A stretch of 6,783 nucleotides of DNA, from positions 1 to 6,783 of the forward strand of contig JAHDBK010000053.1 of the NCBI GenBank assembly GCA_020630455.1, read 5' to 3'. Below the pieces are notes generated by a model. The model was not told where the DNA came from, did not search any database, and saw nothing but the letters and a program-made list of their open reading frames with translations. A program made the position numbers and the translations under genes. The DNA comes from Saprospiraceae bacterium. GTDB lineage: Bacteria > Bacteroidota > Bacteroidia > Chitinophagales > Saprospiraceae. The stretch's first letter is position 1, and each line of letters begins with the position of its first letter. Below are positions 1-6,364 of this stretch, one piece after another.

Positions 1-38
1 AAAAAGACAATTTAGCTATAATCAATTTTTCGTAATAA

Positions 39-114
39 GAGCATGTTTAAAAATTTATCACAATGAGAATCAATAGATTGAGGTTTTCATAAAGATTAAA
101 ATTTAAAAATGCTC
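39..114 (+). mobile_element. MITE-like non-autonomous element, short (internally deleted) copy 1
   Basis: This 76-bp element starts GAGCATGTTTAAA and ends TTTAAAAATGCTC, so its ends are imperfect inverted repeats. It is bracketed by TAA at 36-38 and TAA at 115-117, a 3-bp target duplication of TNA type. Bases 39-87 are identical to the reverse complement of 1316-1364, and bases 88-114 match the reverse complement of 1211-1237 with one mismatch, so this copy equals copy 2 minus a clean 78-bp internal segment. It has no coding capacity. GAG-starting ends with TNA duplications are known from the IS1031-type group of the IS5 family, so such a transposase is the likeliest mobiliser; that assignment is inference. 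The element ends 31 bp before the methyltransferase start codon and may affect its promoter. Confidence 0.85.
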
Positions 115-145
115 TAACATCTATTAAACCAAAAAAAATATCAAA

Positions 146-1189
146 ATGGAAAATCAGATGAAAGCACCATCTCCAGAGATGATTATGCAAATTGGAACAG
201 GTTTTTGGCCATCCAAAATTTTATTAACCGCTATAGATTTTGGCTTATTTACCCATATAGCACAAAAAGGAAGTCTCTCTGCTAAAGAGATAAAATCTGC
301 ACTCAGTTTACAATGTACAGACAGGCATCTTTTTGATTTTTTAGATGTGTTATCGAGTTTTGGATTTTTAAATAGAGAAGGTCTATTAGAAAATGCACAA
401 TACTCTAACAGTGTAGATACTGACACTTTTCTAGACAAAAACAAACCTTCCTATATAGGTGGCATCTTAGAAATGATGAATAATAGATTATATGGCTTTT
501 GGGGTAATTTAGGTGATGCCTTACAAACTGGAAAAGCTCAAAATGAAGCAGCTAAAGGAGAACGCCCTGTATTTGAAGTATTATATGAAAACCAAGACCT
601 CCTCAAGCAATTTGTAAATGCTATGACGGGTGTTCAAATGGGTAATTTTATGGCTTTAGCTCAACAATTTGACTTTTCAAAATACAATACATTCCTTGAT
701 GCAGGAGGTTCGGCGGGTGTCTTATCTCTTTTAGTAGCCCAACACAATCCTCATATGCAATGTACTACTTTTGATTTGCCCCCTGTAGAGCCTATTGCTA
801 AAGCCACAATAGAAAAATTCCAATTGGCTAATCGTGTAAAAGCGATGAGTGGTGATTTCTTTAACCAAGCATTACCGAAATCAGATATAGTCGCTATGGG
901 AAATATCCTACACGATTGGAATGAAGAAAACAAAATCCATTTAATTCAAAAAGCTTATGACGCTTTGCCAAAAGGAGGAGCATTTATAGCTATCGAAGCC
1001 ATTATAGATAATGAAAGGATAAAAAACCCTTTTGGTATGATGATGAGCCTCAATATGCTCATTGAAACTTCAGATGGATTTGACTATACTTTTGATGATT
1101 TTAATAAATGGACTAAACAGGTAGGATTTACTTCTACTCAACTCATGCCTCTAGCAGGGCCTGCAAGTGCTGCTATTGCTTATAAGTAG
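146..1189 (+). CDS. SAM-dependent O-methyltransferase (acetylserotonin/hydroxyneurosporene O-methyltransferase-like)
   Basis: The product is a 347-residue cytosolic methyltransferase with the two-domain layout of plant-type and ASMT-like O-methyltransferases. An N-terminal winged-helix dimerisation domain covers about residues 12-95 and a Rossmann methyltransferase domain about 140-347. Visible motifs are the SAM-binding loop FLDAGGSAG (183-191, usually DxGGGxG), the acidic residue after strand 2 (FDLPPV, D210), GDFF (236-239) and ILHDW (254-258), in which H256 aligns with the catalytic base that deprotonates the acceptor hydroxyl. E284 in AIE is a candidate partner. Family members methylate phenolic or other hydroxyl groups of small molecules; this substrate cannot be predicted. 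The ATG at 146 follows an A-rich stretch without a Shine-Dalgarno sequence; M5 is a possible alternative start. The gene stands alone, flanked by inverted copies of a mobile element, with no biosynthetic partner gene in view, and converges on tex. Confidence 0.9.
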   Translation: MENQMKAPSPEMIMQIGTGFWPSKILLTAIDFGLFTHIAQKGSLSAKEIKSALSLQCTDRHLFDFLDVLSSFGFLNREGLLENAQYSNSVDTDTFLDKNKPSYIGGILEMMNNRLYGFWGNLGDALQTGKAQNEAAKGERPVFEVLYENQDLLKQFVNAMTGVQMGNFMALAQQFDFSKYNTFLDAGGSAGVLSLLVAQHNPHMQCTTFDLPPVEPIAKATIEKFQLANRVKAMSGDFFNQALPKSDIVAMGNILHDWNEENKIHLIQKAYDALPKGGAFIAIEAIIDNERIKNPFGMMMSLNMLIETSDGFDYTFDDFNKWTKQVGFTSTQLMPLAGPASAAIAYK

Positions 1190-1195
1190 GTAAAG

Positions 1196-1210
1196 AGACA
1201 ATAGACGTTA
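1196..1210 (+). repeat. Short heptamer repeat (AGACNNT) at a transposon target
   Basis: Two 7-bp units, AGACAAT (1196-1202) and AGACGTT (1203-1209), lie just after the methyltransferase stop codon. The same degenerate heptamer occurs five times at 4270-4304. Element copy 2 begins at 1211, so its TTA target lies at the edge of this repeat. The first bases of the element (A1210 GAGCAT) would read as a third imperfect unit. Confidence 0.5.
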
Positions 1211-1364
1211 GAGCATGTTTAAATTTTAATCTTTATGATAATCAACATATTAAGAACTTGTCTTTATAAATATTTTATCGTTTATCCCGATAAACTCAAA
1301 AATATTTATTTCGCCAAAACCTCAATCTATTGATTCTCATTGTGATAAATTTTTAAACATGCTC
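1211..1364 (-). mobile_element. MITE-like non-autonomous element, full-length copy 2
   Basis: This 154-bp element has ends GAGCATGTTTAAA (1211) and TTTAAACATGCTC (to 1364) that are inverted repeats of each other for at least 13 bp. It is flanked by TTA at 1208-1210 and TTA at 1365-1367, a TNA target duplication. It is inverted relative to copy 1 and carries an extra 78-bp centre that contains a strong hairpin (1266-1309). No open reading frame of note is present, so transposition would need a transposase supplied in trans. It occupies most of the 193-bp gap between the convergent methyltransferase and tex genes. Its hairpin could reduce read-through between them, but neither strand shows a classical U-tract after the stem. 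Confidence 0.88.
1266..1309. repeat. Two-tier inverted repeat (hairpin) in the centre of element copy 2
   Basis: The outer arms ATAAATATTTT (1266-1276) and AAAATATTTAT (1299-1309) are exactly complementary over 11 bp. Nested inside them, GTTTAT (1280-1285) and ATAAAC (1290-1295) form a second stem around the tetraloop CCCG. The whole structure is missing from copy 1, so it is not needed for end recognition. It could be a folded-RNA or terminator-like module carried by the element. Confidence 0.7.
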
Positions 1365-1387
1365 TTAGAGCATGTTTAAATTTTAAT
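1365..1387 (+). repeat. Isolated third element end overlapping the tex stop codon
   Basis: Bases 1365-1387 repeat 1208-1230 exactly over 23 bp: TTA followed by the 20-bp element terminus beginning GAGCATG. After 1387 the similarity stops. This is therefore a solo terminus, either the remnant of an older copy or a product of recombination at the TTA. The tex stop codon (complement of 1383-1385) lies inside it, so the present end of the tex reading frame is set by element-derived DNA. Confidence 0.8.
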
Positions 1388-3512
1388 TTCTAATAATTCG
1401 AACTAACTTAAGTTGAATCCTTTTTCTATTCTTATCAATTTCAATAATATCTACTTCTATTTTTTCTTCTAGTCTAAGGACTTCCGATGGGTCTTTTATA
1501 AATTTATTAGCCATTTGTGAAATATGAACCAATCCACTTTCTTTTATTCCTATATCTACAAAAGCTCCAAATTTAGTTAGATTGGTAACGATTCCTGGCA
1601 AAGTCATACCTTCTCTAAGGTCATTTATAGTATCAATACCTTCAGCAAACGAGAAAACAGTAGCATTTCCTCTTGGGTCTAATCCTGGTTTTTCTAATTC
1701 ATTAATAATATCTTTCAACGTTGGCAAACCAACAGTATCTGTAATATATTTTTGTACGTCAATTTGTTGAGTAATGGTTCTATTTTCAATCAATTGCTCA
1801 ACTGGTAATTTCAAATCCTTAGCCATTTGTTGAACTATATAATAGCTTTCTGGATGAACCGCACTATTATCCAATGGATTTTCTGCTTGGTTGATTCTCA
1901 AAAATCCCGCAGATTGTTCAAAAGCCTTAGACCCTAAACCTGCAACAGCTTTCAAATCTTTTCTTGATAAAAAAAATCCTTTATCTTTTCTATGTAAAAT
2001 GATATTTTGTGCCAACTTAGGACCTATCCCAGATACATACTGTAAGAGATGCTCACTAGCTGTATTGACATTAACGCCTACGTGATTTACAACAGAAGCG
2101 ACAGTTTGGTCAAGTTTTTCTTTAAGTAAATTTTGATCCACATCGTGTTGATATTGACCTACGCCGATGGATTTAGCATCTATCTTGACCAATTCAGCAA
2201 GAGGGTCCATCAATCGCCTACCTATAGAAATAGCACCTCTTACCGTTAGGTCTAAGTTTGGAAATTCATTTCTTGCATTATCGGAAGCAGAATAAATAGA
2301 TGCACCTGCTTCATTGACTACAAACACATCTACATTGCTATTTTTTCCTAAGGTCAATTTTATAAATTTTTCGGTTTCTCGTCCTGCCGTTCCATTTCCA
2401 ATAGCTATTGCTTCTATATTATATTGTTTTATCAATTTTGAAATAATATCGGCAGATTTACCGATTTCTTGTTGAGGCATATGAGGATAAATGGTCTCAT
2501 ATTTTAAAAAATTCCCTTGAGCATCCAAGCATGCTACTTTGCAGCCCGTTCTAAATCCAGGGTCTATTGCCAATATGTTTTTTTGACCTAAAGGAGCTCC
2601 CATCAACAGTTGTCTAAGGTTTGTAGAAAAAACCATAATAGCTTCTTGGTCAGCTAATAACTTAGAACTGTTTCTAAATTCTGTTTCGATTGATGGAGAC
2701 AATAGTCTTTTGTGTGCATCTTTGATGGCGGTTTCGATTTCTTCGCGAGTAGTAGAGTGGTATTTAACAAAAATCTTGGCTAATTTATACAAGGCTTTTT
2801 CTTCGTCAATTTCAATTTTCACTCTTAAATATCCTTCATTTTCTCCTCTCCTTACAGCCAACAACCTATGACTCGGACACCTTTTTAATGATTCTTGATA
2901 ATCAAAATAATCCTTGTATTTAATCGCTTCTTCTTTTTTCTTCTCGATGACTTTAGATGTCAAAATAGCATATCGTTCAAAAGAATCTCTGATTAAGTTT
3001 CTCGCTCTAGGGTTTTCACTTACCCATTCAGCTATAATATCTCTTGCTCCTTGTAATGCATCTTCCTCCGAAGGTACATTTGCATTCACATAATGTTGAA
3101 CTTGTTGATAAAGTTTGTTAGTCTGTTGAGCCATTATAATCTTAGCCAAAGGTTCTAATCCAAGTTCTTTAGCCTTAGTAGCCCTAGTTTTTCTTTTAGG
3201 TTTATAAGGGAGGTATAAATCTTCTAATTCCGAGGGACTCCAAGTATCCTTAATTTTTTCTAATAATTTTGGATTATTGATTTTTTGTTCTTCAAGACTC
3301 TTCAAAATACTTTCTTTTCTTTTGATGAGTTCTTTTATTTTTTTTAATTCATTCGCTATTTTAGACACTTCTGTTTCGTCTAAACTTCCTGTAGCTTCTT
3401 TTCTATATCGAGAGATAAAAGGTATCGTTGCTCCTCCTTCAAGCAATTTTACAGTAGCTTTTACAGGGCTTAATGGAATTGAAGTTTGTTGACTAATAAT
3501 TTGCTCTATCAT
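1383..3512 (-). CDS. tex: Tex family transcription accessory / RNA-binding protein
   Basis: The product is a 709-residue cytosolic protein of the conserved Tex family, related to eukaryotic Spt6, which binds RNA and is linked to transcription. The domains run in the canonical order. The Tex N-terminal helical region is about residues 1-300, with the family signature ATIPFISRYRKEATG at 28-42. A YqgF/RNase H-like domain starts at NILAIDPGFRTGCKVA (312-327), followed by AIGNGTAGRETE (370-381). Helix-hairpin-helix motifs lie at about 490-540 (VSGIGPKLA, VAGLGSKA). The S1 RNA-binding domain is about 635-705 (GIVTNLTKFGAFVDIG...ESGLVHISQ). No inactivating change is visible. The ATG start has an A-rich leader and a TANNTTTG element just upstream. 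The last residues and the stop codon overlap a mobile-element terminus, so the natural C-terminus may have been slightly altered. Confidence 0.97.
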   Translation of the reverse strand: MIEQIISQQTSIPLSPVKATVKLLEGGATIPFISRYRKEATGSLDETEVSKIANELKKIKELIKRKESILKSLEEQKINNPKLLEKIKDTWSPSELEDLYLPYKPKRKTRATKAKELGLEPLAKIIMAQQTNKLYQQVQHYVNANVPSEEDALQGARDIIAEWVSENPRARNLIRDSFERYAILTSKVIEKKKEEAIKYKDYFDYQESLKRCPSHRLLAVRRGENEGYLRVKIEIDEEKALYKLAKIFVKYHSTTREEIETAIKDAHKRLLSPSIETEFRNSSKLLADQEAIMVFSTNLRQLLMGAPLGQKNILAIDPGFRTGCKVACLDAQGNFLKYETIYPHMPQQEIGKSADIISKLIKQYNIEAIAIGNGTAGRETEKFIKLTLGKNSNVDVFVVNEAGASIYSASDNARNEFPNLDLTVRGAISIGRRLMDPLAELVKIDAKSIGVGQYQHDVDQNLLKEKLDQTVASVVNHVGVNVNTASEHLLQYVSGIGPKLAQNIILHRKDKGFFLSRKDLKAVAGLGSKAFEQSAGFLRINQAENPLDNSAVHPESYYIVQQMAKDLKLPVEQLIENRTITQQIDVQKYITDTVGLPTLKDIINELEKPGLDPRGNATVFSFAEGIDTINDLREGMTLPGIVTNLTKFGAFVDIGIKESGLVHISQMANKFIKDPSEVLRLEEKIEVDIIEIDKNRKRIQLKLVRIIRN

Positions 3513-3532
3513 TATTTGTTTTATTTAAAGCA

Positions 3533-3540
3533 CAAATCTA
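3533..3540 (-). promoter_or_regulatory. Bacteroidota-type -7 promoter element for tex
   Basis: Read on the minus strand, TAGATTTG matches the TANNTTTG -7 consensus used by the Bacteroidota primary sigma factor. It lies 20 bp upstream of the tex ATG, which would give a leader of roughly 10-20 nt. A clear -33 TTG at the usual spacing is not seen, so this is a one-box assignment. It suggests tex can be transcribed independently of the upstream thioredoxin-fold gene, 66 bp away. Confidence 0.45.
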
Positions 3541-3578
3541 AAAAGCAATTATTATTTATAAGAGAAAAATTAAAAAAA

Positions 3579-4157
3579 CTATTTAAGATTAGCTATAAAG
3601 GTTTCTAAATTATTAATATTATAATATAATTTATTTTTATAATAAATAACAGGAGTGGTAACATAGGTGTCATGATATCCATGTTTCTTTAATAATTCCC
3701 ACATGAGCAGCTCCTCATTTTTATCGAGAGTCACATTTCTCTCCCTATAATAAAGAGAATTCTTTATCATTAACTCTTTAGCTGTTTTACATCTAGGGCA
3801 TTCGTGGACCACAAACATTTGTATATTTTGGCTACTAATGGATTGGGTATAGTTTGATTTTTGCTTAACAGGTGTATAATTAAATGAAAATTTACAAGCA
3901 GTACTTGCATTGGGCTTGGGGTCTAATCTGACCATTTCTACTTCATCATATGCACTGATACGTTGAGTAACTGGCATTGATTTTGAAAAATTATATTGAG
4001 GACAATTGGCGGATAGCGTCACTTCATAATCTTTGTCACTATTATTTTTAGCTGAAATGATTTGAGTTTTTCCTTCTTTCCTTTCTTTTAATTGTATTGC
4101 ATTAAAAGAAGAGATATTCACCAATAAGGACAACAAGATAATGATGTATATTTTCAT
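3579..4157 (-). CDS. Exported two-domain protein with C-terminal CPRC glutaredoxin/thioredoxin-like domain
   Basis: The product has 192 residues. Residues 1-20 form a signal peptide (K2, a hydrophobic run, cleavage probably near SFNA), so the mature protein should act in the periplasm or outside. Residues 21-105 look beta-rich, with alternating hydrophobics and two cysteines (C52, C88) that could form a structural disulfide. Residues 111-192 read as a compact thioredoxin fold: strand IQMFVVHE, active-site CPRC (C120, C123), a helix, then VTTPVIYY with T168-P169 as the cis-proline loop, and a final helix. The length and CPxC site fit the glutaredoxin group better than DsbA. A disulfide oxidase or reductase role for an exported partner is inferred. 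The N-terminal domain is not firmly recognised; it weakly recalls beta-sandwich domains on Bacteroidota exported peptidases. The gene lies upstream of tex on the same strand. Confidence 0.75.
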   Translation of the reverse strand: MKIYIIILLSLLVNISSFNAIQLKERKEGKTQIISAKNNSDKDYEVTLSANCPQYNFSKSMPVTQRISAYDEVEMVRLDPKPNASTACKFSFNYTPVKQKSNYTQSISSQNIQMFVVHECPRCKTAKELMIKNSLYYRERNVTLDKNEELLMWELLKKHGYHDTYVTTPVIYYKNKLYYNINNLETFIANLK

Positions 4158-4269
4158 TATAATAATATTAAATAATTCATAATTGAATCCAGTTGGTGAT
4201 TGGGTAATGAAGGGGAATATGTAGTAAAATTAATACATTATTATTAATAATAAAAATAAGTAAATCGGA

Positions 4270-4304
4270 AGACAATAGAAATTAGACATTAGATTTTAGA
4301 CTTT
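4270..4304 (+). repeat. Five-unit degenerate heptamer tandem repeat (AGACATT)
   Basis: Five consecutive 7-mers each begin AGA: AGACAAT, AGAAATT, AGACATT, AGATTTT, AGACTTT. The same unit occurs twice beside element copy 2 (1196-1209). Period-7 repeats can arise by slippage; whether these have a function is unknown. Confidence 0.6.
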
Positions 4305-4306
4305 CA

Positions 4307-4340
4307 TTTAAATAATAAAGAGTTTTCTTTATTATTTAAA
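4307..4340. repeat. Perfect 14-bp-stem hairpin with palindrome related to 6365-6390
   Basis: TTTAAATAATAAAG (4307-4320) is exactly complementary to CTTTATTATTTAAA (4327-4340) around the loop AGTTTT. The central 20 bases (4314-4333) match 6368-6387 at 19 of 20 positions. It lies between the terminator of the MORN-caspase gene and the thioredoxin-fold gene and lacks a following T-run, so it is not an obvious terminator. Confidence 0.65.
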
Positions 4341-4376
4341 CATAAAAATTGTATGATTATTTTGTCTAATAACTTA

Positions 4377-4412
4377 ATAAAAAAGGCAGTGAATTTAAAA
4401 ATTCACCACCTT
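4377..4412 (-). terminator. Rho-independent terminator of the MORN-caspase gene
   Basis: On the minus strand a stem is formed by AAGG (4409-4412) and GTGAATTT (4399-4406) pairing with AAATTCAC (4389-4396) and CCTT (4383-4386). There is a 2-nt loop and a 2x2 internal mismatch. A run of six T follows directly. It lies 60 bp after the stop codon of the MORN-caspase gene, indicating that transcription ends here and does not continue into the thioredoxin-fold gene. Confidence 0.8.
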
Positions 4413-4471
4413 CTTTTCAACCTATAAAATCAATTATTATACGCATACCTATTGTATGATACATTACATCT

Positions 4472-6139
4472 TTACCTCACTATTGAAATCGGCATATTTT
4501 CATCATAGCTACCTTTTAAAGTAGGTGTTTGTGCGTTGACAGTATAATCGCTTACACTATTATATACAAATTGGAATAGTTCTGTAATCGTAACTACTTT
4601 ATCGCTATTAAAATCTGCCTGTCCTTTTAAACCTTTTAATAAAAAGTGACTGAATACGCCTTGTCTTAAACCTTCATCTTCTAGTGAAGTTTCCTCAGCT
4701 TTTGAAGACATCATCAGTGCTGTACCTCCATTAATATCTGAAAAAGCACTATAATATTTATCAATAGTAGATTGTATAGAACTAGTGCTACGCATCGCCA
4801 ACATACTTCCAGAGTGGCAAGCATCTGCGAAAATGATTTTGTGTTTGGCTTTACTATTATTTAAAATTTCTTTTACCTCTGTATGTTTTACTAGATTATT
4901 CATTCCATCATAATCAGAAGGAACAAACGAACCTTCTAAACCATGACCAGAAAAATAAAACATAACCACATCGTTTTCGTCTGCTTTTAAAAATACTCTT
5001 TTTAATGTTCTTAGGATGTTGCTTTTATTCGCATCCTCATCTATCAAAACAGATATTTGTTCATCTGGTAAGGCACCACCCTCTGGACTTTTAAGGAAGG
5101 CATAAATTCTATAAGCATCGTCATCAGTATATTTCAAAGATTGTAAATGTTGGTAACGGCTAACGCCCGCTATTACTGCCCAAACTTTTACTTTTTTGTC
5201 ATTGTCTACTTCAATATGCTCATCGACAATGCCTTCATCTGAACTCAATACTTGTGTTGGCTTACCATGAGTCCATTCCGCATTCAAAGAACGACCGTCT
5301 TTGTAATACATAATTCCTTTGCCATGAGGAGCGTGTTTTGCCCAACCACCGACGTACTTATCACCATTAGAATAATAAATAGTTCCACTACCATGAGGCA
5401 ATCCATTAGAATGAGTACCAATGTATTTGGAACCATCTCTATATATATAAATTCCTTTTACATTGTGGCAACGTTGACTGTTGCAGTCAATTAAGCCTCT
5501 TTCATCTTCTACTGCTATTTCTTCATAAGTCGCCATTTCGTTCATGGGTACTTCTTCCACAACTTCTTCCATTTCAAATTCGCCATTAGTCCATTGACCT
5601 TCATATACATAACCGTTTTCATCCGTGTATATTCCTTCTCCATTCTTCATATCATTAGACCAATTTCCTTTGTAAACTGCTCCATTTTTATAGGTCATTG
5701 TACCTAGTCCGTTTCTTTGGTCGTATTGAAAATACCCTTGGTAAATATCGCCAGAATTGTAGGCATAAATACCTTGTCCGTGCTTGGAATCTTCCTTGAA
5801 TTGTCCTTCATAATGATCTCCATTTGAAAATACCATATTCCCATAACCATCCATTTTACCTTTTCTATAATCACCCGTGTATAAATCACCACTGTTAAAA
5901 TTCATTTTCCCTTTTCCTTCTCTAAGATTGTTTTTCCATTGACCTACATAAATGCTACCATTACTGTATAATAGTTTACCACTACCGTTAATTTGTCCAT
6001 CGGCAAATTGACCAGTATAAATAGCACCACTTTTGAATTTCTTTTTTCCGTAGCCACCGAAACAGTCGCCACTTAGACATTGTGCTTGTAGCTGAATAGC
6101 CAATGCCATTAGACCTAATATTGACACCCAATTTTTCAT
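4472..6139 (-). CDS. Exported MORN-repeat / caspase-like (peptidase C14) protein
   Basis: From the ATG at 6139 the product has 555 residues. Residues 1-19 form a signal peptide (K2, hydrophobic core, LQA then Q20). MORN block 1 (41-192) has six 23-residue units of YxGxW/F...G.G...Y.NG type plus a partial seventh. After an acidic linker (about 186-215), block 2 (239-296) has two full units and a degenerate one. Each block is preceded by a CX4C half-repeat (C21/C26 and C219/C224). A caspase-hemoglobinase domain spans about 317-555, with catalytic H399 in SGHG and C441 in DACHSG. The aspartate of DACHSG suggests the basic (Arg/Lys) specificity of metacaspase-like enzymes. D509-E520 resembles an EF-hand loop. 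MORN repeats often bind membranes or proteins, so a tethered exported protease is inferred. The reading frame could start 27 bp earlier at a TTG, but the ATG gives a normal signal peptide. Confidence 0.93.
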   Translation of the reverse strand: MKNWVSILGLMALAIQLQAQCLSGDCFGGYGKKKFKSGAIYTGQFADGQINGSGKLLYSNGSIYVGQWKNNLREGKGKMNFNSGDLYTGDYRKGKMDGYGNMVFSNGDHYEGQFKEDSKHGQGIYAYNSGDIYQGYFQYDQRNGLGTMTYKNGAVYKGNWSNDMKNGEGIYTDENGYVYEGQWTNGEFEMEEVVEEVPMNEMATYEEIAVEDERGLIDCNSQRCHNVKGIYIYRDGSKYIGTHSNGLPHGSGTIYYSNGDKYVGGWAKHAPHGKGIMYYKDGRSLNAEWTHGKPTQVLSSDEGIVDEHIEVDNDKKVKVWAVIAGVSRYQHLQSLKYTDDDAYRIYAFLKSPEGGALPDEQISVLIDEDANKSNILRTLKRVFLKADENDVVMFYFSGHGLEGSFVPSDYDGMNNLVKHTEVKEILNNSKAKHKIIFADACHSGSMLAMRSTSSIQSTIDKYYSAFSDINGGTALMMSSKAEETSLEDEGLRQGVFSHFLLKGLKGQADFNSDKVVTITELFQFVYNSVSDYTVNAQTPTLKGSYDENMPISIVR

Positions 6140-6226
6140 ATTCCAAGTAATTTTTTGTTTAGACAATTAATGAATTAAGGTGTAATATTTTTATTCTATA
6201 TAGGAGATAATTTTATTGAGAAATAT

Positions 6227-6234
6227 TAGATTTG
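6227..6234 (+). promoter_or_regulatory. Candidate -7 promoter element for the SET gene
   Basis: TAGATTTG matches TANNTTTG and is the same octamer as found upstream of tex. It lies about 170 bp before the SET start codon, so the leader would be long and would include the palindrome at 6365-6390. No TTG at the expected -33 distance is seen, and an octamer of this degeneracy in AT-rich DNA can occur by chance. Confidence 0.25.
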
Positions 6235-6364
6235 AATAAATTGATATATTAAAAACTTAAATAAGTTCTTTTTTATTTTATAATTGAGTAATAATTTTTT
6301 TAATAAAATGTTAAAATATTTTATTTTTAGTGTTGAAAATCATTTTCTCCTTGTATAAGTCCTT

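Larger units (their letters stand above)
4158..4471. other. 314-bp intergenic region between MORN-caspase and thioredoxin-fold genes
   Basis: No convincing gene lies here. From left to right it holds a perfect 16-bp AT palindrome at 4238-4253 (TTATTATTAATAATAA), a five-unit heptamer repeat at 4270-4304, a 14-bp-stem hairpin at 4307-4340, and the terminator of the MORN-caspase gene at 4377-4412. The promoter of the thioredoxin-fold gene should lie within about 150 bp to the right of 4157, but I find no TANNTTTG match there. Confidence 0.6.

Noticed and set aside
17..22. TATAAT hexamer upstream of the methyltransferase
   Set aside because: It is 124 bp before the start codon with the element in between, Bacteroidota promoters do not normally use this box, and its -35 region would lie at the window edge.
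39..1364. Composite transposon carrying the methyltransferase as a single mobile unit
   Set aside because: Each element has its own matching duplication (TAA versus TTA), which indicates separate insertions; kept only as a hypothesis about later recombination.
1582..3492. Several 60-70-codon plus-strand open frames opposite tex
   Set aside because: They are antisense shadows of the highly conserved tex coding sequence, with no domains or credible start regions.
4270..4340. CRISPR-like repetition in the intergenic region
   Set aside because: The units are 7-bp contiguous tandem repeats without spacers, next to a simple hairpin.
5252..5494. An 80-codon plus-strand open frame opposite the MORN-caspase gene
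   Set aside because: It lies entirely antisense to well-conserved MORN repeats and encodes a composition-biased product with no recognisable domain.
6074..6091. Possible lipobox at the end of the MORN-caspase signal peptide (LQAQC)
   Set aside because: The residue before the cysteine is Gln, not Gly or Ala, so signal peptidase II processing is unlikely; cleavage after LQA is preferred.
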